From Mastigias papua (Eukaryota > Cnidaria > Scyphozoa > Rhizostomeae > Mastigiidae): 64,000 nucleotides of DNA. Below the pieces are notes generated by a model. That model did no database searches. It had not been told where the DNA came from and worked only from the letters and a program-made list of their open reading frames with translations. The stretch covers positions 11,470,889 through 11,534,888 of the forward strand of contig OZ025267.1 in the NCBI GenBank assembly GCA_964019165.1, in the 5' to 3' direction. Below, piece after piece: positions 11,241 through 22,462 of the stretch (position 1 is its first letter; the number at the start of each line of letters is the position of its first letter). The translations under genes were made by a program, and so were the position numbers.

Positions 11241-11869
11241 TCACCAGCAAAAATTCCCCTTTCCTTCAGATTTCTTAGTCCTCTACTATGGAGCTTTGGA
11301 ATCAAATTTGTAAAGTTTTCTTGGATTAAATCTTCCTTCTGTTGTAATATCTACTCACTATGTGTTGAGAACTACACAATAAAACACTAGGAACAACTAT
11401 GAGTGAAAGCATCATGAACTTCCAGCATGAACTGAACAACGACAACCACTTTAACTTGTTCCTGTGGTAGGAATCCCAGTCACAGGTGTACAAGGAACAA
11501 AACAACAAAATACAAATTATAACATCCTCTATCCAATCAAATGTTGGTATTGTTCAATCAGTCTCTCAGGTTTCTTCACTTCACATCCTGATCGTGTAGT
11601 GATTGGTGTTTGGTCTGGACTCTTCTGTTCTACGTGTACCCCTGGCTATCCAGATACAGTGGTATCTTGGTGTTCAGATGCCATTGGGATGGCCGGAGTA
11701 CTTGTTACTATAGACGAAACATTATGAGTGGCAATTATGTATCTACGTTTCCTTCTGAACACCTGACCCTCTCATCTCTTACAATTTATGACCTTGGGAG
11801 ACCTTGGGAGTATTTCTGCTTTCTGCCATTGCCTAACTCTGTATATTCTGACATGACCTTCAGCCTCTA
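11241..11869. other. No gene clearly recognised
   Basis: May contain decayed 3' sequence of the adjacent minus-strand Gypsy element. No LTR found. Confidence 0.3.
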
Positions 11870-12860
11870 ATCAGGATAAACCCCTGCTGTGTTTGTTGTG
11901 CACTTCTGGTGTAGTTTTCTGTCGATTGTTCAATGCTTTGATGACCGTCTTTGGTTCCACTGCATGTGGTATGAGCAGGTGGCGATGTATGGGCTATGTC
12001 GTACGAGTTCGCCTTCCCATCATAAGTTGTATTATTGATGCCCCTATGTCTTCAAAGTGTGTATTTCTATATTTCTAGAGACCTTCAAATGGATCTTTAC
12101 CTTCTGCTGTAGCTTTTCTGAAGGTTTGTTTTGCAGTCTGAACTGCCCTCTCTGCACAGCCATTTGATTGGGAATATTCTGGTGAGCTTGTCATATGTTG
12201 AAATCCTCATTGTTCTGCAAATTGCTTAAACTTATGAGTTGTACTAAACACACTACGAGTATTTTTATTCTGTGGGCCATTGTCACTGGAAAATTTCACT
12301 GAAATCCCAAATCGAGCCAAATCTTGCTTCATTGTATTGATAACACACATAGTTATTGGTTGGCGCAACAGTTCTACTTCAAAATACTTGGAGGAAAAAT
12401 CAACTATGATCACGTAAGAATGTCCAGCAAACTGGAAAATATTAGTTCCAACCACTTCCCACGGTAGGCCGGCTGGTTCATTGGGAAGTAGTGTTTCCCT
12501 CTGTTATTGGTTACGAAAAGCATTACAACTCTGACTTGAACGAACCTTGTCCTTGATGTGAGCAGTCATTGACGGCCAGAACACATAGTCTCTTGCTAGA
12601 CTAAGACTTTTATTTTCTCCCAGGTGGACCCATGTAGATCAATGAGAACATCAGGTCTCATGGACTTTGAAACTACTGGCCTATCGGATTGGAACAATAT
12701 TCCATCTTCAACACTTAATTCCTCCTTATAGTTCCAATATTCCCTGGCACACTCTTCCACAAAATCTTTATCTGAAGGCCATCCATGAAGAACATTAATC
12801 TATTTTTCCGCTACTAAACTAAGTCAGTAGAACGTCTGGTGTTCTCAAGAGCAAACAAAT
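11870..12860 (-). pseudogene. Ty3/Gypsy integrase fragment, broken
   Basis: Read from 12860 down, the minus strand gives SDKDFVEECAREYW and DGILFQSDRPVVSKS (region before the zinc domain). Then come SYVIIVDFSSKYFEVELL (first catalytic Asp region), FGISVKFSSDNGP (second Asp), SSPEYSQSNGCAERAVQTAK (catalytic Glu), and YRNTHFEDIG followed by MMGRRTRT, the typical C-terminal Gypsy integrase signature. All three catalytic positions are kept, but stops and shifts interrupt the frame. No LTR, RT or gag is attached; it is an orphan fragment and not the missing integrase of the element at 26690-29570 unless rearranged. Confidence 0.82.
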
Positions 12861-12998
12861 AAAAACAACCATATTATGTGGGAGAAAAGGAAATGATTCA
12901 TGGCAACGAGTACCCCCGGCTCCAGGGCCTGAAAAATACGTTGAATTGGGAAAATACCCCATATGTGGGGAAGGTTAACCAAAAATTCCACTGGCTGA

Positions 12999-13043
12999 GT
13001 CTATGGAAAAAGTGTGAACCAAGGGCCCAGAGAACACTTGCTG
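12999..13043. repeat. 45-bp exact repeat, copy 1
   Basis: Identical to 22268-22312 and in the same orientation. The two copies bracket the Gypsy element at 14139-22087 and probably belong to one dispersed host repeat. Confidence 0.9.
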
Positions 13044-13149
13044 AGGCTGTAGGTCGGATTTCTTTACGTTGCATGTATCCTGAATATAAGAGGGCCACAA
13101 TTGTCTGTTGTCAATTTTCCATAGGTATACCATCTGCTCTGTCGGTTTG

Positions 13150-13800
<651 letters not shown>

Positions 13801-14138
13801 CAGACCATGTCCTTGGCGCACGGTTTTCCTATGACTGGGATTAGAAGGGAAGTATTGTAAGCGTTATAGGGAAGAGTCACGGGCCACGCTGCCAACGAGG
13901 GTCATTTCAATTTTGTTGCTTTTTTTCAATTTCTAAGTACATTAGGATACTGGTATGCGCAGCGCTAATATAAGAACGTCATAATCTAGTAACATAAAAA
14001 CTACATAACGAGAAATATAACGAGAAGTAATACAATCTGATAAATACAAAAAGCTTTGAGACGCACAGTGTAAGATGGCTAGCTTAAGGGATGGGAGGGA
14101 GGGACTTTCCAAACGATTTGGTGTGGTAAGATGCGAAT

Positions 14139-14302
14139 TGTTGTGTTATATGTTATGTTCTGTTCAAATATTATTATACATCATACCCCTGTTTATGTAG
14201 AGAGCATGCGCTCTGATGGGGGACTGGAATAAAGATGGTTACTAGCTTAGCACGCGTTATTTCCATCTTCTATGCTACACACGATAATATCGTAACATAA
14301 TA
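14139..14302 (+). repeat. Left LTR of the Gypsy element
   Basis: Starts TGTTGTG and ends CATAATA, as fixed by the 5-bp duplication and the adjoining primer site, so it lacks the usual CA end. It contains an AATAAA polyadenylation signal (14228-14233) and a perfect palindrome at 14281-14293. 164 bp is short for Ty3/Gypsy. Confidence 0.92.
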
Positions 14303-14320
14303 TGGTGACAGCAGCCAACT
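14303..14320 (+). promoter_or_regulatory. Putative primer binding site
   Basis: TGGTGACAGCAGCC abuts the LTR. The leading TGG pairs with the CCA end of a tRNA. Which tRNA primes was not determined. Confidence 0.6.
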
Positions 14321-14370
14321 CGCGAAAAACAGTCAATTAGGACGTTGGTAGCGAGAGCCCTAAAAGAAAC

Positions 14371-15192
14371 ATGGCAAGTTTTACTGTTGCTCCGCCCGAT
14401 CAATTCAGTTTTAGGCCGAACGACTGGCCAAAATGGATTACAAGGTTTGAACGTTTCAGGACAGCCTCTGAGTTGCATCAAAAGTCCAAAGAAACACAGG
14501 TAGCTACTTTAATATATAGTATGGGGGAGGAAGCAGATGAAATATTTAATTCATTTACGATGACATCAGATGATAGGAAGAAATATGATGCCGTAAAAGC
14601 CAAATTTGAAGGGCACTTCATTATCAAAAGAAATGTTATTTTTGAACGTGCAAAGTTTAATCTCAGAGTTCAAAAAGAAAATGAACCTGTGGATACTTTT
14701 ATAACCGATTTGTTTATTTTGGCACAGCACTGCAACTATGGAAATCTCCATGACGAAATGGTCAGAGACAGGATAGTTGTTGGATTAAAGGACAGATCCC
14801 TTTCTGAAAAGCTACAGTTAGAAGCTGAGTTAACTTTAGAAAATGCAATTAACCAAGCCAGACAGCGAGAACTTGTTAGACAACAACAAGGTGTCATTAG
14901 ACAGGAAGGACTTAATGCAAGCACTGTTGACAAAATAAAATCATTTCGGCATAAGCCAGCATATAAGCACACAAAGCCCACACAGAATGCAAATGTCAAA
15001 TCTCAAAGCCAAAAATGCGGACGTTGTGGTGGTAGCCTACACAAGAGAAATGAGTGTCCAGCCACACAGTCTATTTGTAATCGTTGCAAACGAAAATGGC
15101 ATTGGGAAAAGTGTTGCAAAACAAAATCTGTGGCTGAAATACAAAGAAGTGAAGATAGCCAAGAATTCTTTTTATGGAGAAGTTCATATTGA
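14371..15192 (+). CDS. Gypsy gag (capsid/nucleocapsid), 273 aa
   Basis: An intact frame from ATG 14371. Residues about 1-180 form a helical capsid-like region (WITRFERFRTAS, then KFEGHF, then FERAKFNLRVQKENEPVDTF, the usual retrotransposon gag signature). Near residues 214-245 are two zinc knuckles, CGRCGGSLHKRNEC and CNRCKRKWHWEKC, each C-x2-C-x4-H-x4-C. The protein would package element RNA in cytoplasmic particles. It overlaps the start of the pol frame, which lies in another frame (a shift is needed). The only fully open gene of this element. Confidence 0.88.
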   Translation: MASFTVAPPDQFSFRPNDWPKWITRFERFRTASELHQKSKETQVATLIYSMGEEADEIFNSFTMTSDDRKKYDAVKAKFEGHFIIKRNVIFERAKFNLRVQKENEPVDTFITDLFILAQHCNYGNLHDEMVRDRIVVGLKDRSLSEKLQLEAELTLENAINQARQRELVRQQQGVIRQEGLNASTVDKIKSFRHKPAYKHTKPTQNANVKSQSQKCGRCGGSLHKRNECPATQSICNRCKRKWHWEKCCKTKSVAEIQRSEDSQEFFLWRSSY

Positions 15193-17478
15193 TAAATTGG
15201 AATCAGATACACAAAGTCCATGGAAAGCTGATATTGAGGTAAATGGCCAAGTTATTAATTTCAAATTAGACTCAGGTGCTGATGTATCTGTTCTCCCAGC
15301 AAGAGTTTATCAAACACTTGATGTAAAGCTAGAGCCCACCAATAAAGTGTTGCTAGGCCCATGCAACTATAAATTAGATTGCCTAGGAAAATTTAAGGCA
15401 ACACTTGCTGTCAATCAGAAATATATTGACAATGAAATATATGTGGTGAAAGGCCTAGAAAAACCTTTACTCAGCCGACAAGCTAGTCAGAGCCTGAATC
15501 TCATAAACAAGATTGATGCATTAAGTTGCCAAGAATACAAAAGCAACATAGTTAATCAATATCCAGATTTATTTGAAGGTCTAGGAGAGATTCCAGGTGA
15601 ATATGAAATTAAATTGATTGAAAATCCTAACACCTTTGCTCTCACTACACCAAGAAAAGTACCCCTGCCATTGTTATCAAAGACTAAGCTAGAAATAGAG
15701 AGAATGTTAGAAATGGGGTCATCAAAAAGATAGATGAACCAACAGATTGGTGTGCACCCATGGTGGTTGTGCCCAAACCCTCAGGAGAAGTCAGGATCTG
15801 TGTAGACTTGACAAAATTGAATGCCAATATCAAACGAGAGGTTCACCCTTTACCATCAGTGGAATATACTTTGGGTAAAGTTGGAAGTTCAAGGGTTTTC
15901 ACAAAACTTGATGCAAACTCTGCTTTTTGGCAAAGAAAATTAGCACACAAATCAAAATTGCTCACTACATTCATCACTCCTTGGGGCAGATATTGCTTTG
16001 AAAGATTGCCCTATGGAATCTCCACTGGCTCAGAACAATTTCAAAAAGTCATGGAAAGCAAACTAGAAGGATTATAGGGTGTTGAGTGTCAAATTGATGA
16101 CATACTTGTTCATGGAAAAAGCCAACAAATCCATGATGAGCGTTTGCAAGCAGTGTTAAAAAGACTAGCAGATTCAAACATCACATTAAACTTAGAAAAG
16201 TGTGAGTTTAGTAAATCTGAGGTCAGAGTATTGGGTAACATTATAAGTGGAAATGGTATCAGCCCTGATCCAAGCAAAATTGCAGCCATCGTTAATTTAC
16301 CCGCACCCAAGAACATTAAGGAAGTTCGATCATTTCTTGGGATGGTAAACCAGCTATCAAAGTTTACCAATCATTTAGCTGACAAAACAAAGCCACTGAG
16401 AGACCTGCTTAGCAAGAAGAATTCATGGACCTGGAGTCATGTTCATGATAATGCGTTCCGAAATATAAAGGAATGTTTGACCACCCCCTCCAGTATTAGC
16501 ATTTTATGATGTCAATCGAAAAACCAAGGTATGCAGTGATGCCTCAAAATATGGCATTGGAGGAGTCATTCTTCAAGAACAGGACAATGGATTGTGGAAA
16601 CCAATTGCATATTTTTCACGAGCACTCACAGAGACAGAGTTACGCTATTCGCCTATAGAGAAAGAATGTTTAGCAATTACATGGTTATGTGAACGTGCTA
16701 GTGATTACATATTGGGAAAAGCAATAATTGGAGTTACAGACCACAAGCCATTGCTACCAATGCTAACAACACATTGTCTTGATCAGCTACCGCCTCGTAT
16801 TCAACGCTTTCGAATGCGGTTGATGAGATTCAACATACAATCCATACTACAGGTCCCTGGGAAAGAAATGTATACCCCAGACACTTTATCAAGATTGATG
16901 ATAAATAACACTGTATGTAAAGAAGCTTCTCAATTCAATGAAGAAACAGAAGTTTATGTATGCTCAATACTAAACTCGCTCCCAGTCTCAGACGTAATAT
17001 TACAGAAAATTATAGAAGCTCAAGATACTGATGAAGTCTGTAGAACTATCAAAGAGTATTGTTTTGAGAGCTGGCCAGAGAAACATTTAATCCCTAGTGC
17101 CATACGTCCCTATTGGTTGGAACGTGCAAACTTGACAGTTGTTCAAAACGTTCTTTTAAAGGGTTCAAGAATTGTTATACCCTCAGCTATGCATCTTGAC
17201 GTCTTGGATAGGATTCATGAGGCGCACATGGGTATAAACAAATGTCACGAGAGAGCCAAGCAAGCTGTATGGTGGCCTGGTTTGTCAAAGCAAATACAGG
17301 ATATGGTTGAAAATTTTAAATTTTGCTTGAAACATAAAGTAAATCGACCAGAGGCATTGAGCCCCACTCCTTTCCCGGAACGCCCTTGGCAAGAATTGGG
17401 AATGGACTTTTTTCAATGCCAGTCACTTGATTATTTGATCGTCATTGATTATTATTCAAGATTCATTGAAATTAATAA

Positions 17479-17698
17479 TTAACGCTGTTCCGTGTCGGCC
17501 ACGACGTTGGAAACTACGATTCGCCACCCCTTCCTATCCATCGCCTTCCTTGCACAATCATTGATGCCCATCCCAGCATATCTAGAGACATTGTCTACCC
17601 AGTTGGTTCTTTTCCTTCCGCGACCTCTTGTCCCTTCAACCATTCCCTCTACTAATGACTTTTGTATGCTGCTATGACGTCTGATGTGTCCATAATAT
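17479..17698 (-). pseudogene. C-terminal tail of the RTE-like ORF, frameshifted
   Basis: Encodes YYGHIRRHSSIQKSLVEG, GTRGRGRKRTNWVDNV, AGMGINDCARKA and DRKGWRIVV before TAA. The same tail motif ends the relatives at 32776-33559 and 42212-42456, which shows it belongs to the ORF upstream. Separated from it by one nucleotide in a homopolymer. Confidence 0.85.
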
Positions 17699-20608
17699 CT
17701 AGTAATTCTTTTTTGACATCAGACTAGTCGATTTCAGGCCAAGCATATTTAGAATTGCCTTATTTGTTTTCTTTTCTTTCCACGATATCCTTCCTAGCCT
17801 TCTGTAAGTCCACATTTCAAACGACCGAAGTTTCTTCTCTAAAGTAGGAGCCAGAGACCAGGTCTCACACCCGTAAAGTAGGGTCGACCAGATGTAACAC
17901 TGGGTAAGTCGGAGCTTCATTTTTAGGGAAAGATCATGATTTGTGAGCATATTATACTTGCTGGCAAAGTTTCTTTTGGCAATAGCAATTCTTCTAACTA
18001 GTTCCTTCTCACATCTACCGTCTTCAGTAACTAGAGCGCCTAAGTATGTAAAGGAGGACACTTGTTCGATTATTTTCCCATCGATGGTAATTGAGATTTT
18101 AGGGATATCTAAGCTCTTTGTGAATACCATTGTCTTTGTCTTTTTTACATTCATTAGCAGACCAATTTTTTTGCTCTCAACTTTAACCTTCTCAGCTATT
18201 TCCTGTAAGTCCTTCTCATTTTCAGCCAGTAATACTGTGTCATCAGCATAGCGTAGATTGTTTAATTTCAGTCCTCCCATTTTTAGACCTGGTAATTCTT
18301 CTATCTGTCTGAATATTATATCTGTATACAAATTAAATAATGCAGGGGAAAGAACACAGCCCTGTCTGACTCCTCTTTTTATATTTAAGGGGTTTGAAAT
18401 TGAGTTGTTTATTCTCACGGTAGTCTTTTGCTGCCAGTAAAGGTTGGAAATAACAGCTACATCATTTTCATCAATATCAGTCGATTGCAAGGATTTGATA
18501 AGCTCGTGATGTTTGACAGTATCGAACGCTTTGGAGTAGTCAATGAAACAAGCAAAGACATCTTTTTGTTTTTCGAGATATTTTTCTATGAGCATCCTGA
18601 GATTGAAAATGCCCTCTCTCGTACCGCTCTCTTTTCTAAACCCTGCTTGCTCAGGGCCAACATTCTTGTTTATTTTATCACTAATTCGACGCAATATGAT
18701 GATCAGGAGAAGTTTCAGAACATGGCACATAAGACTGATGGTTCGATGGTCAGAACATTCTGTCGCTCCAGGTTTCTTGGGAAGAACAATAAATATTGAT
18801 GTTCTAAGATCTTCTGGTATGTAGGCTGATTTATACATATCATTACAAAGTTCTGTCAATTTTTCAATTCCAAAATCACCAAGAGCCTGAAGGGCTTCAG
18901 CCGATATGTTGTCCACACCGACAGCTTTACCTTTGCTCATCTGTTTCAAAGCTGACTCAATTTCAGATTTTAAAATTTTAGGACCTTGAAGATAGTCTTG
19001 AATAGGGTTATCAGCTCGATTGTCATAAAACAAGTCTTCGATGTATTCCTTCCACCTATCAATGATTTTGTCTACTTCAAACAGCACATCACCACTTTTA
19101 TCTTTGATGCATCCACTTGATGAAAATCTTTTGCCATGAAACTGCTTTATTTCGTCAAACATACGTTTTGTTTGGTTTTTATTAGCTAGTTCTTCAATTT
19201 TAGCACATTTGTTATTTGCCCATTCTTGTTTGGCTTCCTTACACTTCTTCTTTATTTTCTCGTCCAAGATTTTATATGCATCAGTACCTTTTTTGGATTT
19301 CCTTTCAGTCATAAGATCCAAAATGTCATCAGTCATCCACACTTGTTTGGCTTTACACTTACGTTTAGGTAATATTGCTTCCTGAACTTCATTGATAGCA
19401 GTTTTTAGGCATTCCCATTTGTGATCTATTCTTTCGTGATTATCAGGGACTTGCTCTTCACCTTCTTCAAACAGGGAGTTAAACCTGTTCTCAACTTTGA
19501 CTGCAAATTCTTCTCTTATTTGTGGAGATTTGAGAGCAGACACGTCAAGTTTAGGTTGTCTTTTTGTCTTGTTAGGGATTTTCAATTTAATATTAACAGT
19601 AGCCATAACAGGGTTATGGTCAGAACCAATATCTGCACCAGGGTATGTTCTACATTTTCTAACACAGTTTTTGAATCTAGATTTTACAAGTATATAGTCA
19701 ATCTGGTTTCGAACTACATCTCCTGGACTTTTCCATGTATACAGACGGCGTTTCGGGTGCTTAAAGAATGTGTTCATGACTGTAAAATTATTTTTCTCAC
19801 AAAATTCCACAAGCATCTCCCCATGTTCATTTGACATACCTAGTCCATAGTTGCCAACATTTTCCGATACAATATTTCCAATTTTGGCATTCAGATCACC
19901 AATAATAAATACAATATCATCTGATTTTGTTTGCTTTAGGGCTAGTTCAATTTCAGAGTAAAACTTTTCGATTTCATCATTGCTTTGATCGGCAGTCGGT
20001 GCATAGCATTGAAGTATGACAAGATTAAAGGGTTTCGCCTGGATCTTGCACATAATATTTCTTTCACTAATCGGCCAGTATCCCAATAAACATTTCGCTA
20101 TTTTCTTATGAAACATCAGACCCACTCCTTTACGGTTTTCTTCTCCGCCCGAATATATTATAGTGTGATTTTCCCTTTGAATAATACCACTTCCTGACCA
20201 ATGGGTTTCAGATACGCCAAGAATGTCAAGTTTTAAGTTATTAAATTCCATAATTAGATTATCCAATTTTCCTGCCTGATAAAGGGTTCTAACATTCCAT
20301 GTACAAATATTTAAAGACTCATTTCGAGTTTTCAATGTGGAGGTGTCAGCAAAGAACCGTCCCGAGGGCTTTGGGTACTTCACGTCATCAATGTCCACAT
20401 CTACGACACTAGTCTGAGCCTCATCCCTGTGCTTATTTACAGCGAAGTGTCTTGTTGCAGGGGGCTCAACCTCACTCGCATGACACACATTAGTTTTTGA
20501 ACGACGAATCATAGTAAACGATGAAAAAATACATGGTGAGATTTCAACCTCTTCCATGGTGGATAGCCGCAAATCAGGTCTGTTAGATAGCGCCTTGACG
20601 TTTCCCAC
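17699..20608 (-). CDS. RTE-like LINE polyprotein: APE endonuclease plus reverse transcriptase (969 aa, last 70 codons out of frame)
   Basis: Residues about 95-340 are an AP-type endonuclease: ICTWNVRTL, LGVSETHW (catalytic Glu), IGDLNAKIG (Asp/Asn), IDYILV and SDHNPV (Asp/His). RT spans about 530-830: FIDYSKAFDTV (motif A Asp), GVRQGCVLSPALFNLY (motif B), LRYADDTVLLA (catalytic YADD). The C-terminal LYGCETWSL and RSFEMWTYRRLGRISW block is typical of this LINE group. The enzyme would nick DNA and prime reverse transcription at the target. The frame stops at 17699, but the family's GHIRRHSS...RGRGRKRTNW tail continues in another frame to the stop at 17479. The shift maps to an A6 run (T6 at 17709-17714 on +). 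All catalytic residues are present. Confidence 0.9.
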   Translation of the reverse strand: MGNVKALSNRPDLRLSTMEEVEISPCIFSSFTMIRRSKTNVCHASEVEPPATRHFAVNKHRDEAQTSVVDVDIDDVKYPKPSGRFFADTSTLKTRNESLNICTWNVRTLYQAGKLDNLIMEFNNLKLDILGVSETHWSGSGIIQRENHTIIYSGGEENRKGVGLMFHKKIAKCLLGYWPISERNIMCKIQAKPFNLVILQCYAPTADQSNDEIEKFYSEIELALKQTKSDDIVFIIGDLNAKIGNIVSENVGNYGLGMSNEHGEMLVEFCEKNNFTVMNTFFKHPKRRLYTWKSPGDVVRNQIDYILVKSRFKNCVRKCRTYPGADIGSDHNPVMATVNIKLKIPNKTKRQPKLDVSALKSPQIREEFAVKVENRFNSLFEEGEEQVPDNHERIDHKWECLKTAINEVQEAILPKRKCKAKQVWMTDDILDLMTERKSKKGTDAYKILDEKIKKKCKEAKQEWANNKCAKIEELANKNQTKRMFDEIKQFHGKRFSSSGCIKDKSGDVLFEVDKIIDRWKEYIEDLFYDNRADNPIQDYLQGPKILKSEIESALKQMSKGKAVGVDNISAEALQALGDFGIEKLTELCNDMYKSAYIPEDLRTSIFIVLPKKPGATECSDHRTISLMCHVLKLLLIIILRRISDKINKNVGPEQAGFRKESGTREGIFNLRMLIEKYLEKQKDVFACFIDYSKAFDTVKHHELIKSLQSTDIDENDVAVISNLYWQQKTTVRINNSISNPLNIKRGVRQGCVLSPALFNLYTDIIFRQIEELPGLKMGGLKLNNLRYADDTVLLAENEKDLQEIAEKVKVESKKIGLLMNVKKTKTMVFTKSLDIPKISITIDGKIIEQVSSFTYLGALVTEDGRCEKELVRRIAIAKRNFASKYNMLTNHDLSLKMKLRLTQCYIWSTLLYGCETWSLAPTLEKKLRSFEMWTYRRLGRISWKEKKTNKAILNMLGLKSTSLMSKKNY

Positions 20609-21056
20609 AAAACATAGATTGATGTATGACCGTACTTTCTTTAAATGCCTGAAATACGCTCTATGCAGTACATCCTGCTTTTGCTTAACTGCCTTCTGAA
20701 CCGTTGTCCATTAGAAGCTGGATCTTCCGCTTCATCCGCCAGAGAAGTCTTCATGCACTAGGGGCAGGCAAGTCCCGGGGCTACCTCACCTCCCTCACGC
20801 CATTTCGACAGCGGTGTTTGGGAGGCTACTACCTCGCCACACATGCTGGAGGGTGTGACGCGCCCGTATAGTTTGGCCGTCCAGCCGAGGACGTTTGCCG
20901 GGAGATGGCCGCCACCGTGCACAGGTGACTACTTGGAGCCATATACGAGCTAGGACTGCAGTGGGGACCAATGCTTTGAGCCACCATTAATCGGAGTCAA
21001 AGGTGCGGCTGCCCAAGGTACAGAGGTACTATCCCTACTAACAGCCCCAATCTCCC
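20609..21056 (-). other. 5' leader of the RTE-like LINE
   Basis: About 450 bp, clearly richer in G+C than the surroundings, without an open frame. By position it should hold the element's internal promoter; no specific motif was recognised. Confidence 0.55.
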
Positions 21057-21059
21057 TCA

Positions 21060-21807
21060 TTGAAATAGCTGCAATGAATAAAAACAAAAGAGGAAGTGAA
21101 GTTGTTAGATGCCTCAAAAGTATGTTTAGCCGTCATGGAATCCCTGAAAAAGTTCGATCTGACAATGGTCCTCCTTTTGATTCTGCTGAATATGCTAAAT
21201 TTGCAAATGATTGGGATTCATGATATCTACAAGCAGCCCAAAGTTCCCCAAGTCTAACTGTGAAGCTGAACGTGCAATCCAGACAGCAAAATCTATATTA
21301 AAGAAAGGACAAGATCAAGCAAAAGCTTTACTCGCTTATAGAGCTACACCACTAGCTTGTGGATACTCACCGGCACAGTTGCTTTTGGGCAGAAATATTC
21401 GGTCTACAGTCCCTACGTTCCATGCACAATTGAAGCCACAACTCCCTGATATGGAGGTGTTACGTAAAAGAGACAATGATAGCCGATTGCAACAACAGGC
21501 CAATTTTAATAAGAGACATAGAGCTGCTCCATTTTCGACACTGTCTCCAGGTACTAAAGTACATATTACCAGTTATGATCAACCAGGAGCAGTTGTTAAC
21601 AAAGCAGATGCTCCAAGATCTTATATAATTGAAACACCCAGAAAGGATATACGTCGTAATCGTGAACATTTGATACCATTAGAACCAGTTCCGAAGTCAA
21701 CCAAAGCATCCAATGCTGTGAAAGATCCACCTGAACTTAACATAAAGTCAAGACCAAAGAGAACAATACAACCTTCACTAAAGGCTTTAGAAAATATGGC
21801 TTCTACA
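21060..21807 (+). pseudogene. Gypsy integrase, 3' part after the LINE
   Basis: Continues with NKRGSEVVRCLKSMFSRHGI, RSDNGPPFDSAEY and, after a frame change near 21220, SNCEAERAIQTAK, YRATPLACGYSPAQLLLGR and a chromodomain-like basic tail ending KALENMAST. Same integrase as the part ending at 17472. Confidence 0.88.
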
Positions 21808-21923
21808 TAAGTGCTGACCTGATACTCAAAGAAAAATCGATGCAGAGGAATGCTGGGTTCTATCAAGGACACCATAATAGACCGTAAATATTACATTTAT
21901 TTTTTTGGAACTTCAAAGGGAGA

Positions 21924-22087
21924 TGTTGTGTTATATGTTATGTTCTGTTAAAATATTATTATACATCGTACCCCTGTTTATGTAGAGAGCATGCGCTCTG
22001 ATGGGGGACTGGAATAAAGATGGTTACTAGCTTAGCACGCGTTATTTCCATCTTCTATGCTACACACGATAATATCGTAACATAATA
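21924..22087 (+). repeat. Right LTR of the Gypsy element
   Basis: 162 of 164 positions match the left LTR. AATAAA at 22013-22018. Followed by the second CGAAT (22088-22092). Confidence 0.92.
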
Positions 22088-22262
22088 CGAATAAAAGCTA
22101 CGATGTTCCATAATGAGCTTGAAACCTGCTTTACTCTACTTAAGAATTGACTTGAGTGGCCTAACGTATTTGGTTGGACGGTGATTGAGCAACTTGAAGC
22201 AATTCAAACTTGGGTATGAAGAGCACATGTACTGACCTAATGAAATATAGATTGCATTCATT
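22088..22262. repeat. Dispersed repeat hosting the Gypsy insertion, right part
   Basis: Nearly identical to 26315-26493. The left part of the same copy is just before 14139 (GATTTGGTGTGGTAAGATGCGAAT region). The Gypsy element therefore inserted into one member of this repeat family. Confidence 0.88.
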
Positions 22263-22267
22263 GGAAT

Positions 22268-22312
22268 GTCTATGGAAAAAGTGTGAACCAAGGGCCCAGA
22301 GAACACTTGCTG
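22268..22312. repeat. 45-bp exact repeat, copy 2
   Basis: Identical to 12999-13043, same orientation. Confidence 0.9.
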
Positions 22313-22462
22313 CCACGAATTACACGTGTGTAACCCCCATAGACGAAGAGCGACAAGTGGTAATAGCAAGGACCCTAGGGGGCTAAGCCTAGTTTTGGAT
22401 GAGGGCATGCCATGTTGATTTAGAGCCTGGACTCGCAAATCCGCCCATGTTTGAAACAAAAA

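Larger units (their letters stand above)
17473..21056 (-). mobile_element. RTE-like LINE, apparently full length, nested in Gypsy integrase
   Basis: TCATTGAAAT occurs at 17463-17472 and 21057-21066, a perfect 10-bp duplication, and the Gypsy integrase frame resumes across it. The minus-strand element has a GC-richer 5' leader (about 21056-20610), one long ORF, and ends only about 7 nt after the stop codon, with a TTATTAATT-type tail. An extremely short 3' UTR and a single APE-RT ORF are RTE-clade features (known); clade assignment is by pattern only. Length about 3.58 kb is in the full-length range. Confidence 0.9.
15100..21807 (+). pseudogene. Gypsy pol: protease, RT, RNase H, integrase; split and frameshifted
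   Basis: Protease: FKLDSGADVSVLP (active-site DSG, about 15262-15300). RT: MVVVPKPSGEVRICVDL, then FTKLDANSAFWQ (motif A), ERLPYGIS (motif B region) and CQIDDILVHG (motif C), about 15730-16510. RNase H: VCSDASKYGIGGVI, then YSPIEKECLAI and VTDHKPLL, about 16520-16920. Integrase: IHEAHMGINKCH zinc region in which the second Cys of the CxxC is replaced, GMDFFQ (first Asp), then after the LINE insertion RSDNGPPF (second Asp) and SNCEAERA (Glu). Breaks seen: frame change near 15725, TAG at 16076-16078, frame change near 16500, the LINE at 17473-21056, and a frame change near 21220. All catalytic residues are kept, so decay is recent. Confidence 0.88.
14139..22087 (+). mobile_element. Ty3/Gypsy LTR retrotransposon, near full length, with nested LINE
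   Basis: Two 164-bp LTRs (14139-14302 and 21924-22087) differ at two positions (14165/21950 and 14183/21968). The target duplication CGAAT lies at 14134-14138 and 22088-22092. A primer-binding-site-like TGGTGACAGCAGCC starts directly after the left LTR at 14303, and a polypurine tract AAAGGGAGA (21915-21923) directly precedes the right LTR. Internal order is gag, protease, RT, RNase H, integrase. A 3.6 kb LINE (17473-21056) splits integrase; without it the Gypsy element is about 4.4 kb. One stop and several frame changes disable pol. The paralogous empty site at 26315-26319 confirms the boundaries. Confidence 0.95.

Noticed and set aside
6505..12860. One continuous LTR element joining the integrase at 6505-7520 with that at 11870-12860
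   Set aside because: The first has BEL/Pao motifs and the second Ty3/Gypsy motifs, and both are integrases.
19421..19834. Plus-strand frames opposite the RTE-like ORF (18428-19834)
   Set aside because: Antisense shadows of a well-supported minus-strand protein.
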